NCBI GenBank assembly: GCA_000231825.2
Contig: JH720362.1
Coordinates: 195,491-259,490 of the forward strand
Direction: 5' to 3'
DNA length: 64,000 nt
DNA from: Tetrahymena elliotti 4EA
Lineage: Eukaryota; Ciliophora; Oligohymenophorea; Hymenostomatida; Tetrahymenidae
This document shows positions 24,797 to 38,531 of the stretch, piece after piece. Made by a program: the position numbers and the translations under genes. The notes beneath the pieces are model-generated. The model made no database searches. It was not told the origin of the DNA and was given only the letters and a program-made list of their open reading frames with translations. Positions within the stretch are counted from its first letter, which is position 1. The number at the start of each line of letters is the position of its first letter.

Positions 24797-27197
24797 TTAA
24801 TAATTTTTAAAAACTATTTAATTTTAAATATTTTTTTTAATATGTTAATGTATGATTTTATATTCAAATGTATGTAATTAGCAAATAGATGAAAATTAGA
24901 GTCTATCATTTGTAAGTAAAACAGTGAAAAAATAATTTTTTAAAGAATATTTTTTAATTTTTTTTTTGTTATTATATTTAATTAGCATAGATTTTAATTT
25001 AGGATTTTTATTTCTAATAACTATTCTTGAATTCAACCAATCTATATTAAGCAAATTAATAATCTTTTTGTCTATGATTTGTTTGGTTTAATCAATATTA
25101 TTTTGTGGAATTTAGGTAGGTTTTATTTAGATTAAATTTTAAATTTATTATTTTATTTTTTTCAATAAGCTGAACTCTTAAAAATTAAAATGAAAAAAGT
25201 GAAATAATAATTTTATTTTTTTTGGAAAATGCATTTTTTTATTTAAATTAATATAAAGAGATAAAAAACATAATTTGTAAAGTAGTATTTAAGCTATATT
25301 TATATTTTTTTGTTTTTCTTATTTAAAACAAGTTAATTCAGTAGACTCTTGATATCTAGGACTTTCTGAGTATTTTAGTATCATATTTTTGTAGGTTTTA
25401 GAGGTTTACCTCTAAAGTTGAAGCTTTCCCCAAACAAGGTAATACTGTAATTGGTATTAGAAATCAGATGTATATAATAAATACTCTATGGATTTCTTTA
25501 AACTCAACTGAAATAATTTTATTTTGTAGTTATGACAAAGAATATTTAAAAATGCACATAATATTCCAAAAGCTTTTGGTAAACTTAAAAACGCATTATT
25601 GTTTTTGTATTTTGGTTAATTGATTATTTTAGAAATCATTACTATTATTATCTATACTATTAAATGAATTTTTACAAACTATTTTAATATTATGTTTTTA
25701 TTCATTCATTTTTTCCAAATACACTGAAATAATTTAAGGGTTTTTATTAAAAATAACAAAAATTTATGTTTAGAATTTATTTTGCCAAAAAATCGATAAA
25801 CTAAAAGAATTTCTATTAAGCATTTGATTATTTTTTTAATTCATGTATTTTTTAGAAATATAATGAAATTAATTAATTAATTTATGCGTCTTTATTGAAA
25901 ATAGCTTGAATTATGGTTCGGAATTTATTCATTTTAATAAATATTATTAATGTATTTATTTTAATGAAATCATCAAAAAGCGATGAAAATAAAAACTTTG
26001 TTTTTACCAAAATTGAATTTGTATAAAATAATTATATAGTCAATGGAATAAAAAATAAATTGAGTTAAAAAACAAATTAAATATCTGAATCAAATTATTT
26101 AAATATTTTTGTGGAGAAATTTTTTAATTTTTTTTTAGTTTACTCAAAAGATTTATTTCATTCAAATAAAATTTAATAGAATCAAACAAAAATAATTTTT
26201 ATTTTATTTTTAGTTTGTTTTTTTTTAGATCCTTTGTTTGATTAAATTTTGAGAAACATTATCGAAGACAGAATTTACTATTTTTGGAAGTCTTATTAAA
26301 TTACTTTAACTGAATTTTTCTAAGTGCTTATTATTCTCATAGTTAAAATAATGCAAACGCATATTCTTTTAGAACAAAAATCAATAAAAATAACTAGTTT
26401 GGTTAAAATACTTAAGTATAAAATTATCTTCTTCATAAAGAGAGTCAGTACTTTAAGCAACTAAACTTCAATAATAAAATAGGGTTTAGTTCAGCTTGGA
26501 TAATTAATTTATTTTTAAACTTGCGGTTATTTTTAGTAGAGATTTATTTTATATCAAAAGTGCTTGTTATGTTAATATCTCACCAAAAAAGCATGATTCA
26601 TAAAGTTTTGTCTTTAATTTTTTTTTGCTCTATTGAAAATTTTGAATATGAGAAATAAAATTAAAGATTTTAAACTGATAAAATGAAATATGGTGGCCTA
26701 AATGAAATTTTCAAAGAAGCAATAATTAATTAGTGCTTTTTGTGTGAATTATATTTTATAAAAAATTAATCTTGTCAAAATAATAATTGGTTTAGTATGA
26801 TGGAAAAGAAAACATAGAGATAATTTAAACTTTTATGGAAGGAAAATAAAAAAACAAATTAAGTCAGCAAATAGAATAAAAGTAATTGAAGAAGAAGTAG
26901 TCTTTTTATATGTTAAAAAATGTTAGATATTAAATAAAAGAGAAGATATTTAGTAAATAGATGATAATGAAATGAGTTGTAAGCCAAGGATGAAATTTAC
27001 TTAAATTGTGTTATTTGCTTTCAATAAATTGATTATTAAGTCTTTAACTTTTAAAGTAAATTTTAAAGGCAAACAATTAAGCAAGCAAACAAGCAAAAAA
27101 GCAAGTAAATTATAAATTAATTAATCGATTGATCAATTAATAATTAGTTCTTCGAAATTAACTAAATTTAGTATACTCAAAATTTTATCATAGTGCA
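24797..27197. other. Intergenic region, 2.4 kb, no gene seen
   Basis: Very AT-rich. Weakly repeated segments of about 130 nt occur around 25520-25990. A short purine-rich run of GCAAGCAAACAAGCAAAAAA type lies near 27070-27105, upstream of the flippase start. No ciliate-code frame of convincing length was found. Confidence 0.4.
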
Positions 27198-30100
27198 ATG
27201 CAGGCATATATGATGACTGATAAGATAAATTTGATTTAAAATTCTTACTAGAATGCTGTAGAAGATTCATATCTGTATTGCTTTAAAAAGAAAGTAGTAA
27301 GAGAAAAGGAAATTAGATCAGTTTATGCAGGAATACCAGATAATAAAGTTTGTAATAATAGGATTTAGACATCTAAATACAATTACATAACGTTCATTCC
27401 AAAGAATTTATTAGTTTAATTTAGCAAGTTGGCAAATATTTACTTTATTATTATTGGTATTTGTTAGATCATACCATAGATATCAACTACTGAGGGCAAG
27501 CCATTAGTTTATACTCCGTTGAGTGTAATTATATTTATTAGTATGGTGAAAGATTTTATTGAAGACAGAAAAAGAAGAAAGCAGGACGAGTATGAGAACA
27601 AGTCTCTAACGAAGATGCTAAATACTTCTACAGGAGAATTTTAGACAGTTACATGGGAGTAGATTAGGATTGGAGATATTATAAAAGTAGATATTAATGA
27701 AAGATTTCCAGCAGACATTTTGATTCTATCAACTACTAATTAATATGTAAGTTATTCAAAATAAATACCAAATGCTTTTATTTATTTACGCCTTTTCTTA
27801 AAGAAAATAAGCTAAATTACATTTGTTTTAGCAACTAGTATAACTAATTAATTATATTAAAATTTATTATTAAGGGAAATTGCTATGTAGAGACAAAGAA
27901 TCTTGATGGAGAAACTAATTTGAAGTAGAGGTCGAGTTGTGCTTCACTCATTTTTACAGATGAAAAAGCTGTTTCGAATTTAAATAATATGGGAAGGTTT
28001 TAATTTTAATATGAAGACCCTAATTATCGTATTCATAGTTTCAATGGAATTATGATGGATAAGGGGGAGAGTAATGCACAAAAAAGCAATTATCCTCTTT
28101 CTTTGTAGAATATTTGTCTTAGAGGATGCACTCTTAAGCGTACTCACTCTATTACTGCTGTTGTTATTTATTCTGGCCATGATTGCAAGTCTTTAAGATA
28201 TGCCTAAAGAGCACAGTAAATGCATAATTATGAACATTTTATTTATTTATTCATTCATTCTTTAAAATTTAAGTTATAAGTTTGGTTCTGTTGAAAAGTT
28301 GATGAATAGAATGGTTTTTTATATATTCTTGATCCTTCTCTGTATAAGTATATTCTGTGCTGCTTATTATGTTATTTGGTATAACAAAAATTAAGATGAG
28401 TTATAGTATCTTCATGTTGGTAATGATGAGATTGAATCCTATCCTGTAGGAGATTTCTTTCTCAGAATTCCTATGTGGATTCTACTTTTAAATAATTTTG
28501 TTCCAATTTCGTTGTTAGTCACTCTAGAAATAGTCAAATATTTATAAGGATAGTTGCTTACAAGAGACAAAAACTATATAAATAGTTTAAGTGATGAATT
28601 AGTAGAAGTTAATAGTAGTAATTTGATAGATTAGTTAGGACAAGTCAAGTATATATTAACTGATAAAACTGGAACATTGACAGCTAATAATATGAAATTC
28701 AAAGCATTATCAGTTAATAATATTTCTTATGAGCACACAGCATATGATGATAATGGAGTTCTTAAGAGTGCAAAGTTACTAGAGTAATTAAAAGACTCAA
28801 CAGAAAATCAAGTATTTTTTATCATTTCTATCTTTATTTTTTGGTAAGAAATTTTAATTTAAATAAATGAAATAAAGCTTGAATATGAGGCACTTTTATG
28901 TATGAACCTATGTCATGAATTAATGATAGAGGTAATAGAAGGCAAAAAAATATATGCAGGAACAAGTCCTGATGAAGAATGTATTATGGAGTTTTGTTTA
29001 AGTACAGGAATATATTTAGACTGTATAGATGAGCATAAAGTTATGACAATAATAGATAAAATTAATGGTAGAACCTTACAATATAAGCTTATAGCTATTC
29101 ATGAATATCGTTCAGAATTGAGAAAAATGTCAGTTTTGGTATAAAACCTTTAGACAAAATAATACAAAATATACTAAAAAGGAGCTATGAATAACATTTT
29201 CGATAGTTGCTCTACAAGTTAATAAGACAAAAAAGATATCATTGAAGAGCATCTCAATGATTATGCCAGCAATATGCTCAGAACACTTTGTCTTTCTTTC
29301 AGAAATCTTTCTGAAAAAGAAGTTTCCAATTTCCTTTAAAAGTAATTTTATCTGAAATTATTTCTAAACAAATTAAAAATCAACTTTAAAATAAAAATTT
29401 TTAAAGGGGGTCTTAAAAAATTATTTTGAAAGAATAAAAAAATTTTATTATCAAAAAATTTTTTTTACTTTCTGTTTAAAACTAACTGGTTTGGTTTTTC
29501 TTAAACCTCCCAAAACAATTAAAAACTGATTATCTAAATAAATAAAAGGAAAAATGATTAGTTAAGCAAAGGAAATCTAGATATTTAGGCTATTAATGAT
29601 AACGTGTTTTAAGAAATAGAGAAAAACCATGTTTTAATTGGAGGAACAGGTGTTAATGATGAATTTGCTGATTCAGTGGTTTAGACTTTGGCTAATTTAA
29701 AGAAAGCTGGAATAAAGATTTGGATGATAACTGGAGATAAAAAAGAGACAGCTCTAAGTATTGGAGTGAAATCAAATATTGTTGAGAAAGATGGAGATTT
29801 GTAAGTAATAGAAGGTGGTAACGAAAATGAATTAAATGATAATATCATAATAGAATAGCTAAAGAAATATTACAAAGAATTATCACAATAAAAAAAATTA
29901 AGTATTGGAATATCTGGTTTAATTTTTAATGGCATTCACCGTTCATAGAATGCTGTCTTAGTTGAGTTATTTAACAAGGTTATGAAGAATGCTGATTCAG
30001 TGATTGCATTTCATTTCTCTCCTATCTAAAAAAAGTAATTAGTAGATTTGGTTCATTCAATTAGTCCAGGATAATGTGTACTTTCTATTGGTGATGGTGC

Positions 30101-31479
30101 TAATGATATCAATATGATTTAAGCAGCTAATGTTGGAATTGGTATTCGTGGTAAAGAGGTAAATTAATATATTAATTTTTCAATCAAAGGATTAAGATTT
30201 TTTATTTATTTAAAGGGAAGAGAAGCAGCTAAAGCTTCTGATTTTTCTATTGCAGAATTCAAACATTTAAATAGATTACTTCTTTATTCTGGCCAAGAAG
30301 CTTACAGAAAGAATAGCTTCTTAATTTTCTTTAATTTTTACAAAAACTAAGCTTGGAATTTAGTCTACTTTTGGTATAATTTCTATGCTGGTTAAAGTGC
30401 TTAATATGTTTATGATTAATGGATGACATAATTCTTTAACTTATTCTATGTTTCTCTTCCAATTATTTTATATGCTCTATTTGATGAAATACATCCTTCA
30501 AACGAATTCTTTTAGCCCATTTAAACAAGAAAAAATATCTTAGAAACAAGACCCCAAGATTACAAAAAACTTACAAACAATCTGATCTTTTAGCAAAAGA
30601 ATTTCTGGAGTTGGTTTTTCTATGGCTCTTTACATGCTCTGATAATTATGTTCATATCGTAATTATTTCTTTCTTTCTTTTACAAATGAAGAATAAAGTT
30701 TAAACCATTTAAAAATTATTTATTAAATTTAACTTTTAAAAAAAAATAGATTCTATAGTGTAGGTGATTTTTCTGATAAAAAAGGAAGATAAACAGATTT
30801 ATTTTACTAAGGTATGTTAGCATATACTTGCTGTGTTATATTAGGAAATTTGAAAGTATAATAACTACATAAAACACATCATTTCTTAACTCTATTTTTA
30901 ATTTATGGAAGCATTGCTTTTTACTTTATGAATCTTTATATAGCAAGTAAAATAAAATTACTTGATTGCTATGGTGTTTTTAATAGATTATTTTCTTAGT
31001 ATAATGCCTACTTTGCTATAATGATCATGATAATGGTAACCTATGGCATAGATTCTGCCTATGAAATATTCAAAAATACCTTTAATAATAATAGCGAGGA
31101 GGAACAATTAAGTTAATTTAATTTGTAATTGCAGGTTTATTCAACTTAAAAAGAAAACAATGTTATTGTTTATGAAAAATCATCTCAATAAAATTCAGAT
31201 TAGAATTGCATTGAAGAAAAAGCTAAAAAAGATTACGATAGCTCTTCCGCTGGTGACATCCAAAAAAATCTTTTAATTTATCCCTTAAAAGTGCATCTAA
31301 AAGATAAAATTCTAAATGATAAATATGGTGAAAGTAATATTCAAAATGATGAAGAATAACCTTACGAAGATGAGTTAGCTACTAAAGAGAACGGAAAGAA
31401 AGATATTTTATCCTAAACACCTTTAAAAAACAAAGAGGCTTCTCCTGCTTTACTCATTTAAAAATCTGATAAAAATTGA
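27198..31479 (+). CDS. P4-type ATPase, aminophospholipid flippase (1224 aa)
   Basis: Exons 27198-27746, 27875-28215, 28274-28811, 28878-29341, 29549-30158, 30216-30658 and 30750-31479, joined frame of 1225 codons ending TGA 31477-31479. P4 ATPases use ATP to move phospholipids from the outer to the inner membrane leaflet. Hallmarks: first membrane hairpin LANIYFIIIGICQIIP; actuator-domain P4 signature DGETNLK (residues 194-200); PISLLVTLEIVK in the fourth membrane helix; phosphorylated Asp in DKTGTLT (D427); nucleotide-binding KGA motif; TGDK (692-695); hinge GDGANDINM (812-820); then GREAAKASDFSIAEF and the C-terminal membrane block. Length fits the family. The KGA motif continues KGAMNN where KGAD is usual. 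The start is the first ATG after an upstream in-frame TGA. The tail of about 120 residues is hydrophilic and Glu/Lys/Ser-rich. The donor of intron 4 (207 nt) is less certain than the others. Whether a CDC50-type partner is needed cannot be seen. Confidence 0.95.
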
Positions 31480-32409
31480 ATTATAAAATCAATTATTCAT
31501 AGACTTATTTATTTTAATTTTCATTATTACATCGATGTTCTTTGTTTTTTATTTAGTTAGTTATAATTTTAAAATTCAATTTTTCCTTCATTCAAAAATT
31601 TTATTTCAATTATCTTTCTTTGCTTTAAATTTTTATTATTTTAATAAAATAGTTCATACTTAAAAAGTTATTTTAGTGTAATAAAAATATAATCAATCAA
31701 AATTAAAGTAAAGGATTCAAAGTAAAATATTAAGAAATAAAAAAATTAATCCATAAAGGTTTCGTACCAGAAAAATATTAATAAAAATATTATAAATTAA
31801 TAAAGAAAAGAAGAAGAGAGTTCTAATAAGTTGAACATATTACAACGAAAAAGAAAAGATTAGTAGAAAAATTATTTTTAAGAGCAAATTTATTCAAAAT
31901 TTGGTTTTTTTAATCCAATTTGATACAATTTCTTTAAACTATTTTAAAACTTTCAGAAAATTAATATTTTAAAAACAAAGTTAATAACTAATTTTCTTGG
32001 AAAAGAAATAGTTTTTATAAACCTTAATTTATTTTACAATTTATTGTCAAAAAAAAGAAGGCTTTTAAAAAGCTGTTTGTATTCTTTGCTTGCGTTGATG
32101 ATTTTGAGATTTAATAAAAATAAAATTTAATTAATTATCTTAACATAAATTTCATAAAATATTCTAGCTATTATTGAAATATTTTTTTTTTATAGTTGAA
32201 TGTTTTAAATTGGATTTTAATAAGTTCTATGAAATTTTACTAATTAAATAATATAAATTAGGAGGGCCTTAATTTTTAATATTTAAGAAATACTTTGAAA
32301 GTAAAAACTTATTCAGTTAGGATGAATGATATTTGGGAAAACAGAATATTTGGCCATACTATATTTATAAATTAATCCATATTCAAAATAAAGTAACAAT
32401 TTAAAAAAA
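31480..32409. other. Intergenic region, no gene seen
   Basis: AT-rich, without a credible frame. The part from about 32330 on resembles 34910-35060, the stretch in front of the second LRR copy, showing that the two LRR genes downstream were duplicated together with upstream flank. Confidence 0.4.
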
Positions 32410-34534
32410 ATGTTGATAAAAAATATCAAATATTTTAAAAATCTAAGTGATGTATTTCATTTTCTTTTGAGATATAAATATATTTTAATTTTTATCTCTC
32501 TTTCTCATTCATTCATAAATTAATTAAATTAATTTTTATTTCTTGGAGCATATTTAATTAAAATGTGGATGCTTTTCTCATTCTTTTAAATATTTTTTTA
32601 ATCAATATTTCTTTTTAAAATTTTTGAAAAGTTCCAATTATGTTGGTGACATGGAAGCTTACAAATTAGGATCTGATTTAGCAAAATGCTCTAATCTCTA
32701 ACTAAATTTAACTCTTCTTCTCTGGTAAAAATAGTGTTTTAATGTTAATTAATTTTGGATTTTTTATTTATGTACTATTGACTGAACAATTTGAGTTTAT
32801 TTACTTGATATTTGTTTGGTTCCTTTTCTCTCTTTCATTTGTTCCTTATTGAATTCATTTTTATCTTGAACCATATTTAATTTAAATTTTGATGTTTTTC
32901 TCATTCTTTTAAATATTTCTTTATTTAGTATTTCTTTTTAAAATTTTTTAAAAGTTTGAATAATATAGGTGAAATGAGAGTTTCAAAACTAGGATCTGAG
33001 TTAGCAAAATGCCCTAATCTCTAAGTTTTGACTCTTTATCTAAAGTAAAAATAGTGCTTCAATATTAATTAATTTTGTATTTTAGAATCAATTAAAAAGA
33101 CTTTAATTTATGAGTGTTTTCTCATTATTTTAAATAATTTTTTTTCGATGTTTCTTATTATAATCTTATAAAAGTGAGAATATCATTGGTGAAATGGGAG
33201 TATAAAAATTAGGATCTGAGTTAGCAGAATACTCTAATCTCTAAACTTTGAGTCTTAGACTAAGGTAAAATTATTAATTTTGCATTTTGGAATCAATAAA
33301 AAGCTTCAATTGAAGAGTTATTAACTAACTGAATGGCTAATTTTGGTTTAATTAATTTTAACTTGCTATTTTTTAGTTAAATTTTTGATGTTTTTGTAAT
33401 TATTTTAAATATGTATTTATTCAAAATTTCTTTTTATTATTTTATACCAGGAAGAACAATATTTGTGAAACAGGAGCATAAAAATTTGGATCTGAGCTTG
33501 CATAATGCTCTCATCTCTAAGCCTTGACTCTTGGTCTTGAGTAAAAATAGTGGTTCAATATTGGAATAATAAAAAAGATTTTAATTTATTAATGAATAAC
33601 AAACTAATGGCAAATTTGGGTTGTTTATTTAATAGATGTTGGGCTTACTCATACATTAATTTTTATTTGTTGTTTTTGTTTTAATTAAAATATTGATTAT
33701 TTTGTAATTATTTTAAATATTTTTTTATTTTTTTAACAATTTTTTAAAACGAAGAACAACATTGGTGAAATGGGAGCATAAAAATTAGGATCTTAGCTAG
33801 CAAAATGCTATAATCTCTAAACTTTGACTCTTGATCTCTAGTAAAAATAGTATTTAAACATTAATTAATTTTGCATTTTAAAATCAATAAAAAACTTTAA
33901 TTTATGAGTGATGAACTGACTGACTGTCTTGTCTAGCTAGATTTTAAGTTGATTTAATTGACATTTGTTTGGCTTGCTTATTCATCAACTAATTTTTATT
34001 TGTGGTTTTTTTTTTTTAATTCAAATTTTTATGTTTTTGTTATTATTTTAAATAATTTTTATTCAATATTTCTTTTCATAATTTGATTAAAAGTGATAAT
34101 AATATTGGTGAAATTGGAGCATATAAATTAATCTCTGAGTTTACAAAATTTTCTAACCTCTAAGGTTTAAGTATTGGTCTCCAGTAAAAAATAGTGCTAT
34201 TAAATAATTTTACATTTTGGAATCAATCAAAAAGATTTTAATTTATGAATGATTAACTGAATGACTCGTTTTTTAAATATTTCTTAAATTAATATTTATT
34301 TTTTTAAATTTTTTAAAAGGTGGAATAATATAGGTGAAATGGGAGCATAAAAATTAGGATCTGACTTTCTTGTTTCATATTTAATTCAAATTCTTATGTT
34401 TTTATTTCTTGATTCAATATTCATTTTTTTTATTTTTTAAAAGTTATAATCATATTATTGGTAAAATGACAATTTAAAGAGTAAGATTAATATTGATAAA
34501 AGCAAACAAACTAGTCAATTTAAAATTGGGCTGA
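32410..34534 (+). pseudogene. Exon-per-LRR gene copy A, partly decayed
   Basis: N-terminal exon from ATG 32410 encodes a leader with LSDVFHFLLRYKYILIF, but its 3' end and donor are missing. LRR exons follow: 32632-32724 (93 nt), 32955-33044, 33175-33264, 33451-33540, 33751-33840 and 34094-34183 (each 90 nt, one LRR of IGEMGAQKLGSELAKCSNLQTLTLDL type). Then a truncated exon from 34320 and a terminal exon 34444-34534 ending in TGA. Defects: the acceptor of the 33751 exon reads AC instead of AG; the 34320 exon breaks off mid-repeat and runs into intron sequence; the leader exon is incomplete. All intact exons are symmetric phase 2, so skipping damaged ones would keep the frame and a shortened product remains conceivable. 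Confidence 0.7.
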
Positions 34535-35059
34535 CTACTTTTAATGAAACGAAAGATGTTACTTAATTATTTTCATACATTAATAAATACTTTAGAAAAT
34601 TAATTCAAATTATTATTCAAAAAATTAAAAAATTACAGTTTTCTATCAATGTTATATTTTTTTTAGAAATGAAAAATAATGTAATTATACATTTATTCAT
34701 AAAGAACATTTTTTCTTTATCTAAGAAAGTTTTTTTTTTGACTAGCTCAGTTATTTGGTGTTACAATTAATTATTTTCCATTCATTTTGAAAGGCAATAA
34801 ATTTTACATTAAAAATCTTAATTTTTTAAAGGATTTTTATTGAAACCCCTAGAATTGAATATACATTATTTATTTTAATCAAACTTAATATTAATTGTTA
34901 ACTAAAATGGAAAATGATGGAAGAACTAGAAAATAATTTGCTAAGCTGAGAGACAAAGTATGGCGTAATCATAGGTTGGAAAAACTATGATGAAACCTGC
35001 GAATAAATATCTTACCATTCCAAAAAAATTATTCATATTATTTACTCATTAATTTATCC
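34535..35059. other. Spacer between LRR copies A and B
   Basis: No gene. Contains the flank duplicated from upstream of copy A and, right after the copy A stop, sequence resembling the region after copy B (around 37290-37350). Confidence 0.45.
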
Positions 35060-37280
35060 AAAAAACGATCAAATTTAAAAAAATGTTTGTTTATTAAAGA
35101 GATAAAATCTTTTAGAAATCTAGATGAAGTACTTAGATTCCTTTTGAGATATAAGTATATTTTAATTTTTATCTATTTAAAGTTAATCAGCTCTAATTTA
35201 ACTTCTTAAATCTTCATATCAATCTCAAGTAAAATTATTAATTTTTCTTTAAAACCATCAAATATCTAAACATTTATTTTTAGCCTTAGATAAAAAGAGG
35301 TTTTCAATATTATTTATGCTTTCTTAATATACAACTGATTTAATTTATGAGTGACTGATTGATTGACTGGCAAATTTCAGTTGGTTTACTTTATATTGGT
35401 TTAGCTCACTCACTCATTCATTAATTTTTATTTGTCGTTTCCTATTTCATTATCAAATTTTTATTTTTTCTCTTTCTTTGAAATATTTCTTGATTCAATA
35501 TTTATTTAAAAAATTTTTTTAAAGTATGGAAAATACTGGAGATATTGTTGCTGAAAAATTAGGATAAGAGTTAGCAAAGTGCTTTAGTCTCTAAACTTTA
35601 TAGCTTTACCTTTTGTAAAAATAATGTTTCAAGATTAATGAATTTTTCATTTTGGAATTAATAAAAAGACTTTAATTTATGAATTACTGATTGGCTGATT
35701 TGGTGGGTTGATTTACTTTTTATTTATTTGACTCACTCACTCACTCAATCATTTATTTATTCATTCATTGATTAATTTTTTTATTTGCTATTTTCATATT
35801 TAATTCAAATTTTTATATTTTTGTCATTTTTAAATATTTCATATTTTTAAAAAGGTCCATAAAAATTGGAGAAATTGGATTATAATAATTAGGATCTGGG
35901 TTATAAAAATGCTCTAATCTCTAAACTTTGACTCTTGATCTAATGTAAAAATAGTCTTTCAATATTAAATAATTTTGTGTTTTGAAATCAATAAAAAATT
36001 TTTAATTCATGAGTGAATGATTAACTGAATGGAGGATTTGAGTTAATTTACTAAATATTTGTTTGGCTTGGCTTGGATTGCTTATTCATTAATATATATT
36101 TGCTGCTTTAAAATTAAATTAAAATTTTTAGGTTTTCCTTATTCTTTTAATTTTTATAAGGTGGAATAGTATTGGTGATATAGGAGTATAAAATTTAGGA
36201 TCTGAGTTAGCAAAGTGCTAAACTTTTTATTAATCTTAAGTAAAAATTAATGTTTCAATATTAATTAATTTTGCTTTAAGCCGTCAATAAAGAAGACTTT
36301 AATTTATAAGTGAGATTGAGTGGTGAATTTGGGTTGGTTCACTTGATTATAACTTTGCTTATGCACTTTACTTATTCATTAATTTTTGTTTGCTTTTTTC
36401 ATATTTAATTCAAATTTTTAATTGTTGTTCTTTTTTTTAAATATTTCTTTTTATAATTATTTAAAAGTGCCAATAGATTTGATGAAATGGGAGGAAAATT
36501 AGTATTTTTGTAGCATAATGCTCTAATCTCAAAACTTTCACTCTTAATATCTGGTAAAATATTGTTCAAATATTAATTAATTTTGTATTTTGGTATTCAT
36601 AAAAAAGATTTTTATTTATGAGTGATTGACTCATTCATTCATTTTTAATTGATTCAAATATTTATGTTTTTACCATTCTTTTAAATATCTCAAATATCTC
36701 TTTGAATCATATTTTTTTCAATTATTTTAAAGTAATAACAGAATTGAGCACACGAGATCATAAAAATTAGGATCTGAGTTCTTAAAATTCTCTCATCTCA
36801 AAACTTTGAATTTTGCTCTCTCTTAAAAATAGTGATTTAATATTAATTAATTTTTTGTTTTGGAATTAATAAATCTTTAATTTACAATTGAGTGACTGGT
36901 GAATTTGTTTTGTTTCCATGATATCTATTTGTCTAGACCACTCATTCATTAATTAGGATCTGAATTAGCAAAATGCTCTCATCTCTTAACTTTGAAACTT
37001 CTTCTTGAGTAAAATAGTGTTTCAATATTAATTATTCATTTTTGAATCAATAAAAATGATTTGATTAAGTGATTGGCAAATTGGTTAGTTTACTTGATAA
37101 TTGTTTTGCTTATTGTTTCATTAGTTTTTATTTGTTGTTTTTATATTTAATTCAAATTCTTTTAAATATTTCTTTTTATAAATTTTTAAAAGGCTGAATA
37201 TGCTTGATAAAATGAGAATATACAGATTAAGATCAAAATTGATAAAAGCAAAAAGACTAGTCACTATCAAATTGCGTTGA
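35060..37280 (+). pseudogene. Exon-per-LRR gene copy B, clearly decayed
   Basis: Leader region about 35085-35232 encodes LDEVLRFLLRYKYILIF, matching copy A, but is out of frame with the ATG equivalent to that of copy A. LRR exons: 35525-35614 and 35855-35944 intact (90 nt); 36161-36239 has lost 11 nt and changes phase; about 36468-36553 carries a frameshift; 36733-36822 has TT in place of the GT donor; about 36952-37018 lacks its 5' part; terminal exon 37193-37280 ends in TGA and parallels that of copy A (LIKAKRLVTIKLR against LIKANKLVNLKLG). A remnant of one more repeat lies near 35283-35315. Several independent lesions argue that this copy is dead. Confidence 0.75.
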
Positions 37281-38531
37281 TTCCTTTTAGTGAAATTACA
37301 GAAATTATTTATTTTAAATAATCTAAAGATTTTCATACATAAATTACAATATATTTCTATTTAATTATGAAGAATAATTTTGTCTAAATATTAAAACTTT
37401 TATCTATTTTAATCTGATTTTTTATATAATTTTCTATTCAATAGTTTTATTTTATTCTGATAACTTTTAAAAATCATCAGCAAAGGAGTTGGTAAATTTT
37501 TGATAGATTTTAAAAAGCATCAATCACTAATTACTGGTTATAATTCTTTTATTATCTCTTCTTCAAAAACCATAAGTTTTTTTTAACATTTTATAAGTAT
37601 CTTTATGCTCAGTAGATGATAAATTTTCAGCACGAAAAAAAAATGTTTTTAGATTTATTTGCTAAAAATGAATACCAAATTCTTTAAGTTTAATTTTATT
37701 TTAGAAGAGAAGAAAATAACAAGTATTCATGAAGCTTGAAAGTAAACCTTATTTTATTTAACACACTAATTTTATCTTGTTTAAATAATTTAAGAAGCAA
37801 ACATTTTTTGGAATTTGAATAAGAAAGTCTCAGAATTGAAAGCTGCGCATTATTTGAAATAAATAAATAAATAATAATCAAAAGGATTAAATGTTTTATT
37901 TGTAATTTATGTATCAATTATTTTATATTAAAGTACTAGATGTTTGATTAAAGAAAATTTAAAATTTAGAAAGACTTGAAAGTATACCTTACTTTACTTA
38001 ACATGTTAACAGTTAAGTATTTAATAGGGTTTAAATAATTTGGGAAGCAAATATTTTTTGAAATTTGAATATAAAGTCTAAGAATTGAAAGCTACGCATT
38101 GTTTGAAATGAATAAATAATTATAACAAAAATAAAAGATGATCAAAAGAAACGCATGTTATTCATGTATTAATTATTTTACATTAAAGTATTAGCTGATT
38201 ATTAAAGAAAATTTAAGATTTTTAATTGCTGATTTAGCTTTAAAGTAAACCTTACTTTATTTAACATGCTAATTTTAGTAAGGTTTAAATATGAAGCATT
38301 TTCATGTAAATTTTAATTTTTTAATTACAACTCCGACTAGAACCTTTTAAATGAATTGATAAAATTTAGTATAAATTTGGTATATAAAATTATGTTAAAC
38401 AAAGCTAATTTAAATGTAGTTGAAGGTAAATTTGTTGTTATTTAAATTTGTTTGTAGAGAGAGAAATTTATAATATTAATTAATTATTATTTTTATTAAA
38501 AAAAATTCAAATTTATTAAAATATCTTTCAA
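37281..38531. repeat. Intergenic region with a degenerate tandem repeat (about 37720-38300)
   Basis: Three diverged units of roughly 250 bp begin near 37725, 37970 and 38225. Each starts with a GAAAGTAAACCTTA-like sequence followed by TTTAACATG and, in the first two, AAGCAAATATTTTTTG.AATTTGAAT and AGAATTGAAAGCT.CGCATT. No coding frame was found. The last 200 nt form the upstream region of the gene at 38532. Confidence 0.65.

Noticed and set aside
27980..28180. A minus-strand 66-codon frame
   Set aside because: Opposite to flippase exon 2, whose reading is unambiguous.
32632..37280. Regular LRR units as a satellite DNA array
   Set aside because: The units have exon-intron structure with constant 90-nt coding length, phase and splice sites, and a leader and terminal exon in each copy, so they are gene remnants.
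37121..37336. A minus-strand 71-codon frame across the end of LRR copy B
   Set aside because: Overlaps the terminal exon that matches copy A on the + strand; composition is plain AT-rich sequence.
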